In this document: one piece after another, positions 54,601 through 62,577 of the stretch
Layout of the letters: each line of letters opens with the position of its first letter
How positions within the stretch are numbered: position 1 is the first letter of the stretch
From: Saprospiraceae bacterium
GTDB taxonomy: Bacteria; Bacteroidota; Bacteroidia; Chitinophagales; Saprospiraceae
Direction: 5' to 3'
Length of the DNA stretch: 64,000 nt
NCBI GenBank assembly: GCA_016717265.1
Contig: JADKFX010000001.1
Span: 1,562,501 to 1,626,500, forward strand
The notes under the pieces: model-generated
Told to the model about the DNA's origin: nothing
What the model saw: the letters and a program-made list of their open reading frames with translations, nothing else
Databases searched by the model: none
Made by a program: the position numbers and the translations under genes

Positions 54601-56037
54601 TTCCGACTTTGAAAAATTAGTATTGTTAGGGCCTGACCATTCAAATTTTGAACCAGCAACGGATGAAGAACCAATTAATCTAGCGGTATCAACTTTACAG
54701 TTTATGGGATTTGACTGGATACTAATTTTGGGATTATCTATAATTTCGAAGACATTGACAGAATCAATTGTTTTACAATTATATTCATCTGTAATAGTTA
54801 GAATATATTTACCTGCTTCAAGCACAACAACAAGTGGATCATTCGAATTAAAACCATTCGGCCCACTCCATTGATACGTTAATGGGGAAACTAAACTTCT
54901 TGATAAAATGGTAGCACTTAAATTATTGCAACCTAAAGTATCTTTTGAAATCAGCAATAGATCCGGGGGTATGATATTCCCTTGCACTTCAATGCTTTTT
55001 GTTAAACAACAGTTCGGCAACGGTGAACAGACTGTAAGATAATAAGTACCTGGACCTTTTATTGTTGGTTCCAAACTATTTGCCCCTGAAATAATTTTTC
55101 CATTTGAAGTGGTCCATTGATAAGTCCAACCGGTACCTTTTGATGAAGCTTTGGCATTTAATTTTATCATTGGATTATCGCAAGTAATTAATTCAGGTTC
55201 TTCAATTTCAACAATAATTTCTTCAACCTCAATTTTCATAGTATCTTTTACTTCACATATTTTTTTGAAGCCTAAATCATCAATTGCAAAATCATTTCCA
55301 CCAGTTTGAGTATTTTCATTTAGAATACAAATTTGTGCCACCGTATTTCCCCCAGAATTCCATGTCACTTCATATTTTTCCCATAAACAAGTGGAGCCAC
55401 TTGAGTTAAAATTTGGTCCAATTGGATTACCATTTATTGAAAATTGTAAAACAGCTGGAGAAGCGGATACAACAGAAGTGACCCAAGCTGTGAAAACATA
55501 ATCCATATCTGGTATTACAGTTACATCTTGGCACCAAACATTTTGAAAAGCGGCTGAACCATTTAACACCATCATAAGTCCTCCACCTGAAGTATGGTCG
55601 CCGCAGGGTGCAAATCCTGCATGTCCAAATTGAGGATTCGTGATGACACCGTACGTTCCTTCGCAATCTAAATATCCTAATCCATAACATGAATTAGTTC
55701 CTAACACATAATCGGTAGTAAAACCAGTATTTCCGGCTTCAAAATTTCCATTTACAATTAAATTTTGAGAGCTTAATCCTCGGGCTGTTAAAATGTATTC
55801 TTGTGGGCCAAAAACAGTTGCTTTAGTTATGGGAGATTTAGGATTACTTAAACCTGTCGCGGGATCCCAAAAAATTTCTGTTACAGCACCTGTAACTTTT
55901 CCATTGATTGTAATTATATCACCGATATTACAAACTTTTAGATCCGGTCCGGCATTTACAGAAATATTGCATTGCCCGTTTAGGACTTCTCCAATAAAGC
56001 AAAGAATAAGTACTATTTGAAAGAATGCTTTAATCAT
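51640..56037 (-). CDS. Giant T9SS-exported repeat protein (first of tandem pair)
   Basis: The 1465-residue protein has a signal peptide ending VLNGQ. After NAGPDLKVCNIGD comes a CBM-like domain (LIVNGNFEAGNTGFT to DFAIDDLGFKKIC). About twelve Ig-like repeats follow, with DTLNC/DTITC entries and WxGPNGFNS or GPNNFSS in most units. A SprB-like repeat (IHPKCGAKTGSASVLEIIGG) and CHU_C (VPNVFSPNGDNINDILWIHG to KGDITLIR) close the protein. It is closest to the downstream protein at 47216-51643 and shares all domains with the plus-strand protein at 2593. It is the first gene of a four-gene operon (giant, giant, O-methyltransferase, acyltransferase), with a consensus promoter 17 bases upstream. Confidence 0.9.
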   Translation of the reverse strand: MIKAFFQIVLILCFIGEVLNGQCNISVNAGPDLKVCNIGDIITINGKVTGAVTEIFWDPATGLSNPKSPITKATVFGPQEYILTARGLSSQNLIVNGNFEAGNTGFTTDYVLGTNSCYGLGYLDCEGTYGVITNPQFGHAGFAPCGDHTSGGGLMMVLNGSAAFQNVWCQDVTVIPDMDYVFTAWVTSVVSASPAVLQFSINGNPIGPNFNSSGSTCLWEKYEVTWNSGGNTVAQICILNENTQTGGNDFAIDDLGFKKICEVKDTMKIEVEEIIVEIEEPELITCDNPMIKLNAKASSKGTGWTYQWTTSNGKIISGANSLEPTIKGPGTYYLTVCSPLPNCCLTKSIEVQGNIIPPDLLLISKDTLGCNNLSATILSRSLVSPLTYQWSGPNGFNSNDPLVVVLEAGKYILTITDEYNCKTIDSVNVFEIIDNPKISIQSNPINCKVDTARLIGSSSVAGSKFEWSGPNNTNFSKSEWNVVDTGIYILKVTSPSGCIKYDTVLLKKDQNLPIVNYQLDTITCLQDSSTIIVTTNRKIVNAQWQSSSWFYSLDTLSIKTGSAGVYELKVEADNGCITLLNIPVLADTIHPNLTASNDTISCLKTSIPLNSSNLDPTVNIRWYGPNGFVELKDSVYSNQAGKYQVIGLAKNGCSDTVQIELFVDTLKPDIKLLDDTLNCIKKSTVLKLSDSLTSIYSWSGPNNFSSSQKNPFVSKDGNYTVTASLPNGCSTTQILNIYLDVMLPILSTTNDTLTCKKDSIQLKATNDNANAAIQWKGPNGFNSILLNPYTSNPGNYNLVVTNPNGCSDSLTVTIFQDIGKPDLISNNDTLNCTKRTANLFAISSRDSLLFDWTGPAGFQSNNQNISVNTAGIYTIRISTFENCYSILNVEVLEDTLKPVLNLIIDTLNCLKTQTNLNFTTSDSLVSYKWTGPSNFSSNQKFPTITQGGKYNIIVVSPNTCSDVFVVDILQDTIKPLVQYTFDSINCFDREVELKATIVPANLIGEWTLNNQQKYKSNSILTKAGGTFTFDVINSNFCANSISFFVPVDTLTPDLTSNNDTINCNFPSVNLSAKSNTPGVQYQWKGPGTITSTQSNLLTLIPGTYTISIIASNGCINQKQSIVFIDTLKPSILTASDSIDCIHSEATLLATTNITNGIFRWTNNQNQILSTNALLKTKKGGAYFIEILNPSNGCISRKNQIVSEDSLIIKDVLIETIHPKCGAKTGSASVLEIIGGHQNIQFSIDQKRNYTKNPNFNPLLSGLYTLYVIDENKCEFQKDFEIVDLPFIDTDLAPEIAIGLGDSIRLDLTILPNRNLIKSIQWNPILNLSCNQCEDPFANPPETAIYNVTVIDTNGCISTKRIRIVVETPKVWVPNVFSPNGDNINDILWIHGSKEDVTRIHNFQIFDRWGNRVFETRNFQPNDQSKAWNGTFKDQKCNPGVYIYWAEVELINGQKWIIKGDITLIR

Positions 56038-56053
56038 AAAGTATCTTAAGGAC

Positions 56054-56085
56054 CAAATTTACTAATTTTGAAGATGAAATTCAAA
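56054..56085 (-). promoter_or_regulatory. Consensus Bacteroidota promoter of the giant-protein operon
   Basis: On the minus strand, TTTG (56085-56082), 20 nt, then TAAATTTG (56061-56054): a full -33/-7 match. The start of transcription would be near 56047, about 10 bases before the ATG at 56037. Confidence 0.65.
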
Positions 56086-56260
56086 TATTTTCGGAAGCAT
56101 ATGGTTTAAAATGATATATATATATTATTTAATTACATATGATAAGAATGAATCAATATTCTAAGTAATATTTCTAAAACTAGAATCTTGTTAAATAAAA
56201 AAGTAACAATTTCGTAGGAGGTTTTTAGAATCTTGCCTAATTTGCAAAAAAACAAGTAAA

Positions 56261-57556
56261 ATGCAACGTAGATCAGCGCTTCAATTAGTTGGTGCTTTGT
56301 CAGCAGCAATTGTGACAAAACCTTCTGATATGTTGAAGGTTTTGGAAACTAAATATCAAGAATCATTATCTACTTTGACATCTTTGTCGAAAGTAAATGA
56401 AACGGTAGTTGTTGATGAAACATTTTGGACTCAAATCAGACAAGCATATTCAGTTTCTCAAACTTTAATAAATTTAAATAATGGAGGGGTGTCTCCACAA
56501 CCAAAGCTTGTGCAAGAGGCTGTTGAATATTTTAATAGACTCAGTAACGAGGCTCCATCATTTTATATGTGGAGAATTTTAGATCAGGGCAGGGAACCAC
56601 TTCGGGAAAGATTAGCAAATATAGCAGGATGTAGTGCAAGTGAAATTGCAATCAATCGAAATAGTTCTGAAGCATTAGAAACTGTGATTTTTGGTCTTCG
56701 GTTGAAAGCCGGAGATGAAGTGGTGCTAACGAAGCAAGATTATCCAAATATGATAAATGCCTGGAAGCAAAGGGAACATCGAGATGGTATAAAATTAAAG
56801 TGGGTTAATTTTGATTTTCCAATAAATAATGAGCAAAAAATTGTGGATGGTTTTGTTAGTGCATTTGGACCAAAAACTAAAATTGTTCAAATTACACATA
56901 TGATTAATTGGAATGGCCAATTATTGCCGGCAAAAAAAATTGCGGATGCTGCACATGAGCGAGGGATTGAAGTGATGATTGATGGAGCACATACCTTTGG
57001 GCATATTCCATTTTCTATTCCAGATTTAGGTGCAGATTATTTTGGAAGTTCTCTCCATAAATGGTTAAGTGCCCCATTTGGTAGCGGTTTGTTATATGTT
57101 AAGAAAGATAAAATTAAAAACTTGTATCCACTTTTAGCAGCGGCTAATCCAGAGTCAGAAGAGATTACTAAGTTTGAAAATTTAGGTACGCGTTCTTTTG
57201 CTATTGAACAAGCAATTTCACATGCTATTGATTTTTATGAAATGATAGGTGCTGAACGCAAATTCCAACGTTTATTTGAATTGCAGCAATATTGGACAAA
57301 AAAAGTTGAACAACATTCAAAAATAAAAATAAACCATCCACAGGATATTAGCAATAGTGGTGCTATCGGTAATGTTGCAATAGTTGATAAAAAACCTGAA
57401 GACCTTTCTAATTTCTTATATGATAATTATAAAATTCATACGGTTGCTATCAATTGGGAGAACATAAATGGAGTGAGAATTACGCCGAATATATATACAA
57501 CAAAAAAGGAATTAGATAAATTAGTCAAAGGAATCCTTGCATTTGCAAATTCCTAA
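56261..57556 (+). CDS. Class V aminotransferase-fold PLP enzyme
   Basis: The 431-residue PLP enzyme has an N-terminal Arg-Arg followed by a hydrophobic stretch (QRRSALQLVGALSAAIVTKP), suggesting a Tat-type export signal. The fold is that of class V aminotransferases (isopenicillin N epimerase or cysteine-desulfurase-like): NNGGVSPQP, EIAINRNSSEALETVIFGL, MIDGAHTFGHIPF (PLP Asp/His) and the Schiff-base Lys in GSSLHKWLSAPFGSGLLY. Substrate is unknown; epimerase or desulfurase-like roles are possible. Alone between two minus-strand units. Confidence 0.82.
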   Translation: MQRRSALQLVGALSAAIVTKPSDMLKVLETKYQESLSTLTSLSKVNETVVVDETFWTQIRQAYSVSQTLINLNNGGVSPQPKLVQEAVEYFNRLSNEAPSFYMWRILDQGREPLRERLANIAGCSASEIAINRNSSEALETVIFGLRLKAGDEVVLTKQDYPNMINAWKQREHRDGIKLKWVNFDFPINNEQKIVDGFVSAFGPKTKIVQITHMINWNGQLLPAKKIADAAHERGIEVMIDGAHTFGHIPFSIPDLGADYFGSSLHKWLSAPFGSGLLYVKKDKIKNLYPLLAAANPESEEITKFENLGTRSFAIEQAISHAIDFYEMIGAERKFQRLFELQQYWTKKVEQHSKIKINHPQDISNSGAIGNVAIVDKKPEDLSNFLYDNYKIHTVAINWENINGVRITPNIYTTKKELDKLVKGILAFANS

Positions 57557-57684
57557 TATGCTTAAAAAGGATGAATACAATTCGGCAAGTTTTATAAAAT
57601 TTTTAGAATGAGATTCTCCTATTTGAAGTTTATTAGTTTTCACACTATAAACTTATAGAATATTTAAATAGGTCTTAATATAAG

Positions 57685-57769
57685 TGCCGAAAGTGGGACT
57701 CGAACCCACACGACTTTTAGGGTCACTGGATTTTGAGTCCAGCGCGTCTACCAGTTCCGCCATTTCGGC
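57685..57769 (-). tRNA. tRNA-Leu (CAA)
   Basis: The 85-nt class II tRNA on the minus strand starts GCCGAAATGGCGGAACTGG. The anticodon arm CTGGA-CTCAAAA-TCCAG gives anticodon CAA, a long variable arm (TGACCCTAAAAGTCG) follows, and the T arm is GTGGGTTCGAGTCCCAC. The acceptor ends TTTCGGC plus discriminator A, then CT, so CCA is not encoded. It reads UUG codons. Confidence 0.95.
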
Positions 57770-57936
57770 ATTCTTAATTAAGGATTGCAAAGCTATAAAC
57801 GATTCTCAAAACAGCTTAAATTATTTTATAATTATTCAAATAAAGCTATATTGAATTTATATATTAAAATAATATTTAATATGAAATGAATTGATTGTGT
57901 TGATATTTAGCTTCAATTTTAAAGTTGAAATTCAAT

Positions 57937-59364
57937 TTAGATGAATGCTTTTATATTTTTAACTTTTTCCTCTGTTTTTCCATTAGAAATCCAGGCCCTG
58001 CAATTTGGACTTCCACAAGTACATACAAATGCCTCCATTTGTTCATCTAGAAAACTAGCATAATCTAATGTTAGCTCTTCAAACTTTTCAATGTCTTTAC
58101 AAGCAATTACATTTAGACCATGATAAATTGTATTTGGACTACAGGAATGGTTTTGAGGTGCCCATTCTTCAGGTTTGGTGTCCCATAATATATAGACATC
58201 GTTACCGATGGGATAAGCATATTTGCGAAAAACTTCTTTGTCAGCAGCATTCCAGTTTTTATCTACAAAAGCTTTTGTTACAATTCGTTGACTTCTTTCT
58301 TCACCTTTGAAAATGATTTCTCCTTTACGAATTTTATTTAAAGCATAAATGCCATATCCAGCTATTGCGTTTTTCTTGACTATATATTTTTTTTGTTTAC
58401 GTCGATGTCTTTGAATTCCTTCCTGTATTATTTGATTCAAAAAGCCAGCTTGTCCAATGCCATCACATAATAAGATATGATCCGCGGATCCTTCATAACC
58501 TTGTGAATAGAAAACAGAACAGGTGAAATTAATTTCAAGAAAGTAAATTTTACCTTTTGTATTCATTCTAAAATCCATTCTTGCATATCCTTTGCCACCA
58601 AATTCTTTAAATATTCCGCAAGCAGCTCTTCTTAACTTTCGATCTAAATTTTCTTCTTTACAAGGAACATTACTTTCTGGATGCAATTCTGAAGTTTTTA
58701 ATTTATACGTTTTGAAAGAAAAGCCCTCTGGAAATAAATATTCAACGGGTTTAAAGGCTATACATTTTTTCTCATCTTTTGAATCCGCTGCTACTAAAAC
58801 CGTAAATTCACGACCTTCAATGTATTCTTCAACTAAGACTTCTCCAAATTCATTTAATAAATTTCGAACTTTTAGTAACAAGTTTTTTTCATCTTGAACA
58901 AATGACTTGTCATCGACGCCTAGACTGTCGCCTGCTTTTGATGGCTTTACAAACAGTGGAAACTTTAATTGGGTACTTAAGTCATTTAAGTCTTCAAGAT
59001 TTTTAACAATTCTATAATTCGGAACTTCAATGCCTGAAATATAGGCAACATACTTCATGAGCTCTTTTGGAGGATCATAAAGGTCAACGGTTGGGCCAGT
59101 ATAAGGTAAATTTAATAAATCTAATGAATAAATAACATCTATCGAAGGTACTTCCCATTCAAGATAGGATTCACAGAGGTTTACAAAAATATCATAACCT
59201 TGTGTTGATAACTGTTTTAATTGTTTGTAAGTGGTTAATTTATTTATAAAAACATGATCCACATGATGGTCTGGTAACAAAGAACTCAAATCTCTTGGTG
59301 GGTCATAATTTTTATAATCTACATTAGAAGTACTATAATCTGGTTGAAGAACACAAACTTTCAT
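57937..59364 (-). CDS. Fused ATP-grasp ligase and SET-domain methyltransferase
   Basis: The 475-residue protein has two domains. Residues 1 to about 325 are a D-Ala-D-Ala-ligase-like ATP-grasp enzyme: FVKPSKAGDSLGV (K140), VEEYIEGREFTVLV, GYARMDFR (R262, D264) and FLEINFTC (metal ligands E277, N279). Residues about 326-475 are a SET domain: IAGYGIYAL (SAM-binding GxG), NHSCSPNT (405-412) and EELTLDYA with Y435. A post-SET Cys cluster C448, C450, C455 (CTCGSPNC) would bind zinc with C408. ATP-grasp ligases make amide bonds from amino acids; SET proteins methylate lysine side chains. The gene follows a split copy of the same pair. The substrate is unknown. Confidence 0.88.
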   Translation of the reverse strand: MKVCVLQPDYSTSNVDYKNYDPPRDLSSLLPDHHVDHVFINKLTTYKQLKQLSTQGYDIFVNLCESYLEWEVPSIDVIYSLDLLNLPYTGPTVDLYDPPKELMKYVAYISGIEVPNYRIVKNLEDLNDLSTQLKFPLFVKPSKAGDSLGVDDKSFVQDEKNLLLKVRNLLNEFGEVLVEEYIEGREFTVLVAADSKDEKKCIAFKPVEYLFPEGFSFKTYKLKTSELHPESNVPCKEENLDRKLRRAACGIFKEFGGKGYARMDFRMNTKGKIYFLEINFTCSVFYSQGYEGSADHILLCDGIGQAGFLNQIIQEGIQRHRRKQKKYIVKKNAIAGYGIYALNKIRKGEIIFKGEERSQRIVTKAFVDKNWNAADKEVFRKYAYPIGNDVYILWDTKPEEWAPQNHSCSPNTIYHGLNVIACKDIEKFEELTLDYASFLDEQMEAFVCTCGSPNCRAWISNGKTEEKVKNIKAFI

Positions 59365-59595
59365 GGAATTAGATGGGTTTCATTATTCTATTCAAAGCAC
59401 TAAATTAAATATTATACTAATAGCTTATATATTTTATTTAATAATTCAATAACTCTTCAGAATCCAGATTCTTAGAGAGCTATCCAATTCCTATTTTATA
59501 GGTATATCACTAATTTCAAATAACTAATAAACCTCAATATTAAGTATTAATTTGAATTTATTAAAATCTATATAATGGCTTACGGAATGCTTATA

Positions 59596-60711
59596 CTATA
59601 ATTTTATTTTTGATTGATGTCTTATAAAAGCGTCTATCAGAATTTCAATGATTAAATCTTTAAAATGACTACCAGATATTCGCAAAATAGCGCCTATTGA
59701 AGTAAAGTTTTCATCTTTTGATAGTCCGCATTGTGCATTTACCTCTAATACAAGGATCTTACCAGTTTTTTCATTCCTCCTCAAATCAATTCTTCCATAT
59801 CCTGTCCCATGCATTGCTTTATATGCTTGCCAACTTATATTTTTGATTTCATCAATTAAGTGATCTGGTGGTTTTTCATAATTCCATAAAGGTTTATCAT
59901 CAGACAATGGGCTTTCATTTTCATAGATTTCCCATAATCGGTCAAACGATAAAAATTGTTCAGTACTTGGAATTGAATTCTCAAAAACACGTTCAACAGG
60001 TGTATATATTTTGCATTCATTGTAATTTTGGGAAGGCCCAACAATAAGTGTGGTATATTCCTGACCTTCTATAAATTCTTCGACAAACAAGCCGCCCGAA
60101 CTTAAATCCCAACCTTTATAGCCTGATTGCAAAACTTTAAGATAGTTTGATAATTCAAGTTCTGATTTTACAACCGATTGAAGACCTAATCCCAAACTTC
60201 CGGCAGAAATTGCAGGTTTTACAATTAAAGGCTGTTTTAAATTCTTAAATAATGCATTCGAATTATAAGTATCTGGATCCAACACCATCCATGGAGAATT
60301 CGGCACATTCGCTTTGTCAAATAATTCCTTCATTGGAATTTTTGATGTGGTTATATCGTAAAAGTACCGATCTGCTCCTGTGTATATAAGTTGGTAATAT
60401 TCTAATGCATCTATTACAGAAATTCCAGGTACACCATTGGCCTCATCGCCGTCACATAAATTAATTACAATAGGGGTTTTTGGGTAGGATTCAAGTTTGA
60501 TTGCAGCAATTATGCTCTTGAAATTCTGAATTTCAACAGATTGCCATTTCCAAGCTAAATTTAGTTCGGAAAATACATTCTGATATTCTTGTACGCTTTG
60601 ACTAAAGTCGTAATAATATTGGAGATTGGGATCATTAGTTTTTAGAAATGGTGCAAGGATCCAAACGAGCCAATCCTCTGCTTTCAAAAAATCATCAGAC
60701 CTCAAAGACAT
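59596..60711 (-). CDS. D-Ala-D-Ala-ligase-like ATP-grasp enzyme (unfused copy)
   Basis: The 371-residue cytoplasmic enzyme has the full ATP-grasp set: IVKPAISAGSLGLG (K165), FVEEFIEGQEYTTLIVG, GYGRIDLRR and the metal ligands E323 and N325 in VLEVNAQCGLS. The N-terminal part (1-110) has a Rossmann-like preATP-grasp fold with VINLCDGDE. It starts 17 bases before the stop of the SET gene, so the two are translationally coupled. It resembles the ligase half of the downstream fusion. D-Ala-D-Ala ligation itself is unlikely, because cell-wall Ddl enzymes sit beside mur genes. An amino-acid ligase acting on a peptide or protein is inferred. Confidence 0.85.
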   Translation of the reverse strand: MSLRSDDFLKAEDWLVWILAPFLKTNDPNLQYYYDFSQSVQEYQNVFSELNLAWKWQSVEIQNFKSIIAAIKLESYPKTPIVINLCDGDEANGVPGISVIDALEYYQLIYTGADRYFYDITTSKIPMKELFDKANVPNSPWMVLDPDTYNSNALFKNLKQPLIVKPAISAGSLGLGLQSVVKSELELSNYLKVLQSGYKGWDLSSGGLFVEEFIEGQEYTTLIVGPSQNYNECKIYTPVERVFENSIPSTEQFLSFDRLWEIYENESPLSDDKPLWNYEKPPDHLIDEIKNISWQAYKAMHGTGYGRIDLRRNEKTGKILVLEVNAQCGLSKDENFTSIGAILRISGSHFKDLIIEILIDAFIRHQSKIKL

Positions 60712-61192
60712 GTTTTTTTGTCTTCTTCAATTTGTTTGTAATATATTGAGTGAATTGATAATTGGATACCATTTCTTTAGTTAGGTATTTGGCTCCTTTT
60801 ATTTCACCTAAACATTTTAAACTAAGGCATTGACAATCAAAACTTTCTTCCATGTCCCATTCAGTAGATGGATAGAAAAAGGTAAATTCTTCGCCTCTTT
60901 TAATATCACTTAAGCAAATAAATTTAAATTCCGATGTGTCAAAAAAGCAATTTGGTTCACAACTATGATTCACATATTCCAAATATAAAGGGGAAAGTAT
61001 AATATGTTTATTTTCTCCAGTTTGAACAGTATATCGATTCGGTTTATCACAAATATCTGCATAACTAAAATGGCAAATTACAGACCCTTTTTTGAAGTCT
61101 TTTAATGAAATTAGCCTGTTTTGTTGGAGTTTATTATCAAAATCAATCTTCGCGAAACTTGATTTTGTTTGCAAGCTAGGGATTATTTCCAT
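60695..61192 (-). CDS. SET-domain methyltransferase (unfused copy)
   Basis: The 165-residue small SET protein has core motifs LKDFKKGSVI, NHSCEPN (75-81), KRGEEFTFFY and post-SET cysteines C120, C122 and C127 (CQCLSLKC). It is the length of a minimal SET domain plus post-SET. The ATG at 61192 is chosen; the frame is open to a TTG at 61255, which would add 21 residues not typical of the fold. It overlaps the ATP-grasp gene by 17 bases. SET enzymes methylate lysine in proteins; in bacteria the targets are mostly unknown. Taken with the neighbour, the substrate is probably a peptide or protein. Confidence 0.85.
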   Translation of the reverse strand: MEIIPSLQTKSSFAKIDFDNKLQQNRLISLKDFKKGSVICHFSYADICDKPNRYTVQTGENKHIILSPLYLEYVNHSCEPNCFFDTSEFKFICLSDIKRGEEFTFFYPSTEWDMEESFDCQCLSLKCLGEIKGAKYLTKEMVSNYQFTQYITNKLKKTKKHVFEV

Positions 61193-61320
61193 CAGGATTG
61201 GTTCTTGTTTATAAAAGTGCTGCAATGTAATAAGTTTATTGAATTCAACTTTCAATGAAGCAAATATTTTGGAATTATTTTTTTCAACGGGTTTAATTAA
61301 TGTGGAAAACTCTAAGCTTA

Positions 61321-61962
61321 TTAACGTATTCCAAGTAATTTATGGGTTTGGATACTGAGTCTCCAGGTTGGATGTTGTAAACAAAAATCTAAGGATTGTT
61401 GGATGTGCTCTTGGATATTGGCACCATCCATTGGTTGTATATAAAAATACTGAAAATCAAAATGTTGAAAATCTTCAGGGTTAAAATTTAATTGTGGATA
61501 GATAAATTTTAATTCATTTCCAGAACGAATTTTAATAATAGTATTAGGTTTAGGACTTAAACAGATCCAATCAATTCCTTTTGGAGCTTCAATTGTACCA
61601 TTTGTTTCTAAACCTATTTCAAAACCTATGTCATGAAGTGAATCTATCAAGGGGTCATCAACCTGCAATAAGGGTTCTCCACCAGTAAAAATAACATATG
61701 GTTTAATTTTATGACCCACGTTCATTTTTGGCCAAAGGCTTTGAATGCATGCTGCCAAATCATTTGCGGATGGATATTTTCCGCCATAAGTTCCATTAAT
61801 ACCAACAAAATCAGTATCGCAAAAACTACAAATTGCCTGCTGTCTATCTTCTTCTCGGCCATTCCATAAGTTACATCCAGCAAATCGTAAAAAAACTGCC
61901 GGCCGCCCTGTTTGGGCACCTTCACCTTGTAAACTATAGAAAATTTCTTTGACCAAATACAT
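61321..61962 (-). CDS. queE: 7-carboxy-7-deazaguanine synthase QueE
   Basis: The 213-residue radical SAM enzyme of queuosine/7-deazaguanine biosynthesis converts carboxytetrahydropterin to 7-carboxy-7-deazaguanine. The extended cluster motif, Cys then 14 residues then Cys-x2-Cys (AGC to CSFCDTDF), is the form found in some QueE subfamilies. Further motifs are EIFYSLQGEGAQTGRPAVF, YVIFTGGEPLL, LETNGT and LSPKPN. No queC, queD or queF neighbours are in the window. It is upstream of the SET gene with 128 bases between, in the same direction, so read-through is possible. Confidence 0.93.
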   Translation of the reverse strand: MYLVKEIFYSLQGEGAQTGRPAVFLRFAGCNLWNGREEDRQQAICSFCDTDFVGINGTYGGKYPSANDLAACIQSLWPKMNVGHKIKPYVIFTGGEPLLQVDDPLIDSLHDIGFEIGLETNGTIEAPKGIDWICLSPKPNTIIKIRSGNELKFIYPQLNFNPEDFQHFDFQYFYIQPMDGANIQEHIQQSLDFCLQHPTWRLSIQTHKLLGIR

Positions 61963-62019
61963 GTAACAAAAAATACTAAATTATAAATTACAAAAAATTA
62001 ATTATTTGAATTTAGAATT

Positions 62020-62577
62020 CTACACCAAAGGTAAGATGTTCAACCGGAACTCCTCAAGTTGATGAATTAAATATCTAGGTTTGACACTCCAATTATCTAT
62101 GTTTTTGTTTGAATCCAGGAAAGCCACAGGGGTAATTCCAGCTTGCATGGCAGCACTCATATCTGTATCTGTATCACCAATAAAGTAACAATTCTGAGGT
62201 ATTATTTCAGAAAACTCTTGAAATGCCTTTAGAATCATACCTGGCTTAGGTTTTCTGCAATCACAGTTGGACTCTTTTAAATGCGGACAAAAATAAATTT
62301 TTGTTATTTTACCTCCGGATTTCTGAATTTCTGAAAGCATCCATTGATGAATGCTTTCAAGATCTTCTATACTCATCAATCCTTTTCCTATTCCTTGCTG
62401 GTTGGTTATGATAAAAATATTTTTGAAAATCTTACTTAATTTAGAAATTTCTGGAAGTACTCCAGCTTTAAATTTAAAAGAGTCCACGGATCTCACATAT
62501 TCTCCAGGTAATAATTCATTAATTACACCATCCCGGTCAAGAAAAAGGGAATCATTCGCTTTATTAGATTTGATCAT
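62020..62577 (-). CDS. gmhB: D-glycero-beta-D-manno-heptose 1,7-bisphosphate 7-phosphatase
   Basis: The 185-residue HAD-IIIA phosphatase has catalytic D14 and D16 in LFLDRDGVINE, IITNQQGIGKGLMS (motif II Thr), the zinc-binding FCPHLKESNCDCRKPKPG (C97, H99, C105, C107) and YFIGDTDTDMSAA. It removes the C7 phosphate in heptose precursor synthesis. It sits 58 bases ahead of queE and 225 bases after gmhA; all are on the minus strand. With gmhA it supports ADP- or GDP-heptose formation for a surface glycan. Confidence 0.9.
   Translation of the reverse strand: MIKSNKANDSLFLDRDGVINELLPGEYVRSVDSFKFKAGVLPEISKLSKIFKNIFIITNQQGIGKGLMSIEDLESIHQWMLSEIQKSGGKITKIYFCPHLKESNCDCRKPKPGMILKAFQEFSEIIPQNCYFIGDTDTDMSAAMQAGITPVAFLDSNKNIDNWSVKPRYLIHQLEEFRLNILPLV

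Noticed and set aside
59365..59595. Possible small leader peptide between the two ATP-grasp genes
   Set aside because: The stretch is very AT-rich with frequent stops in all frames and no ATG with a useful length of open frame.
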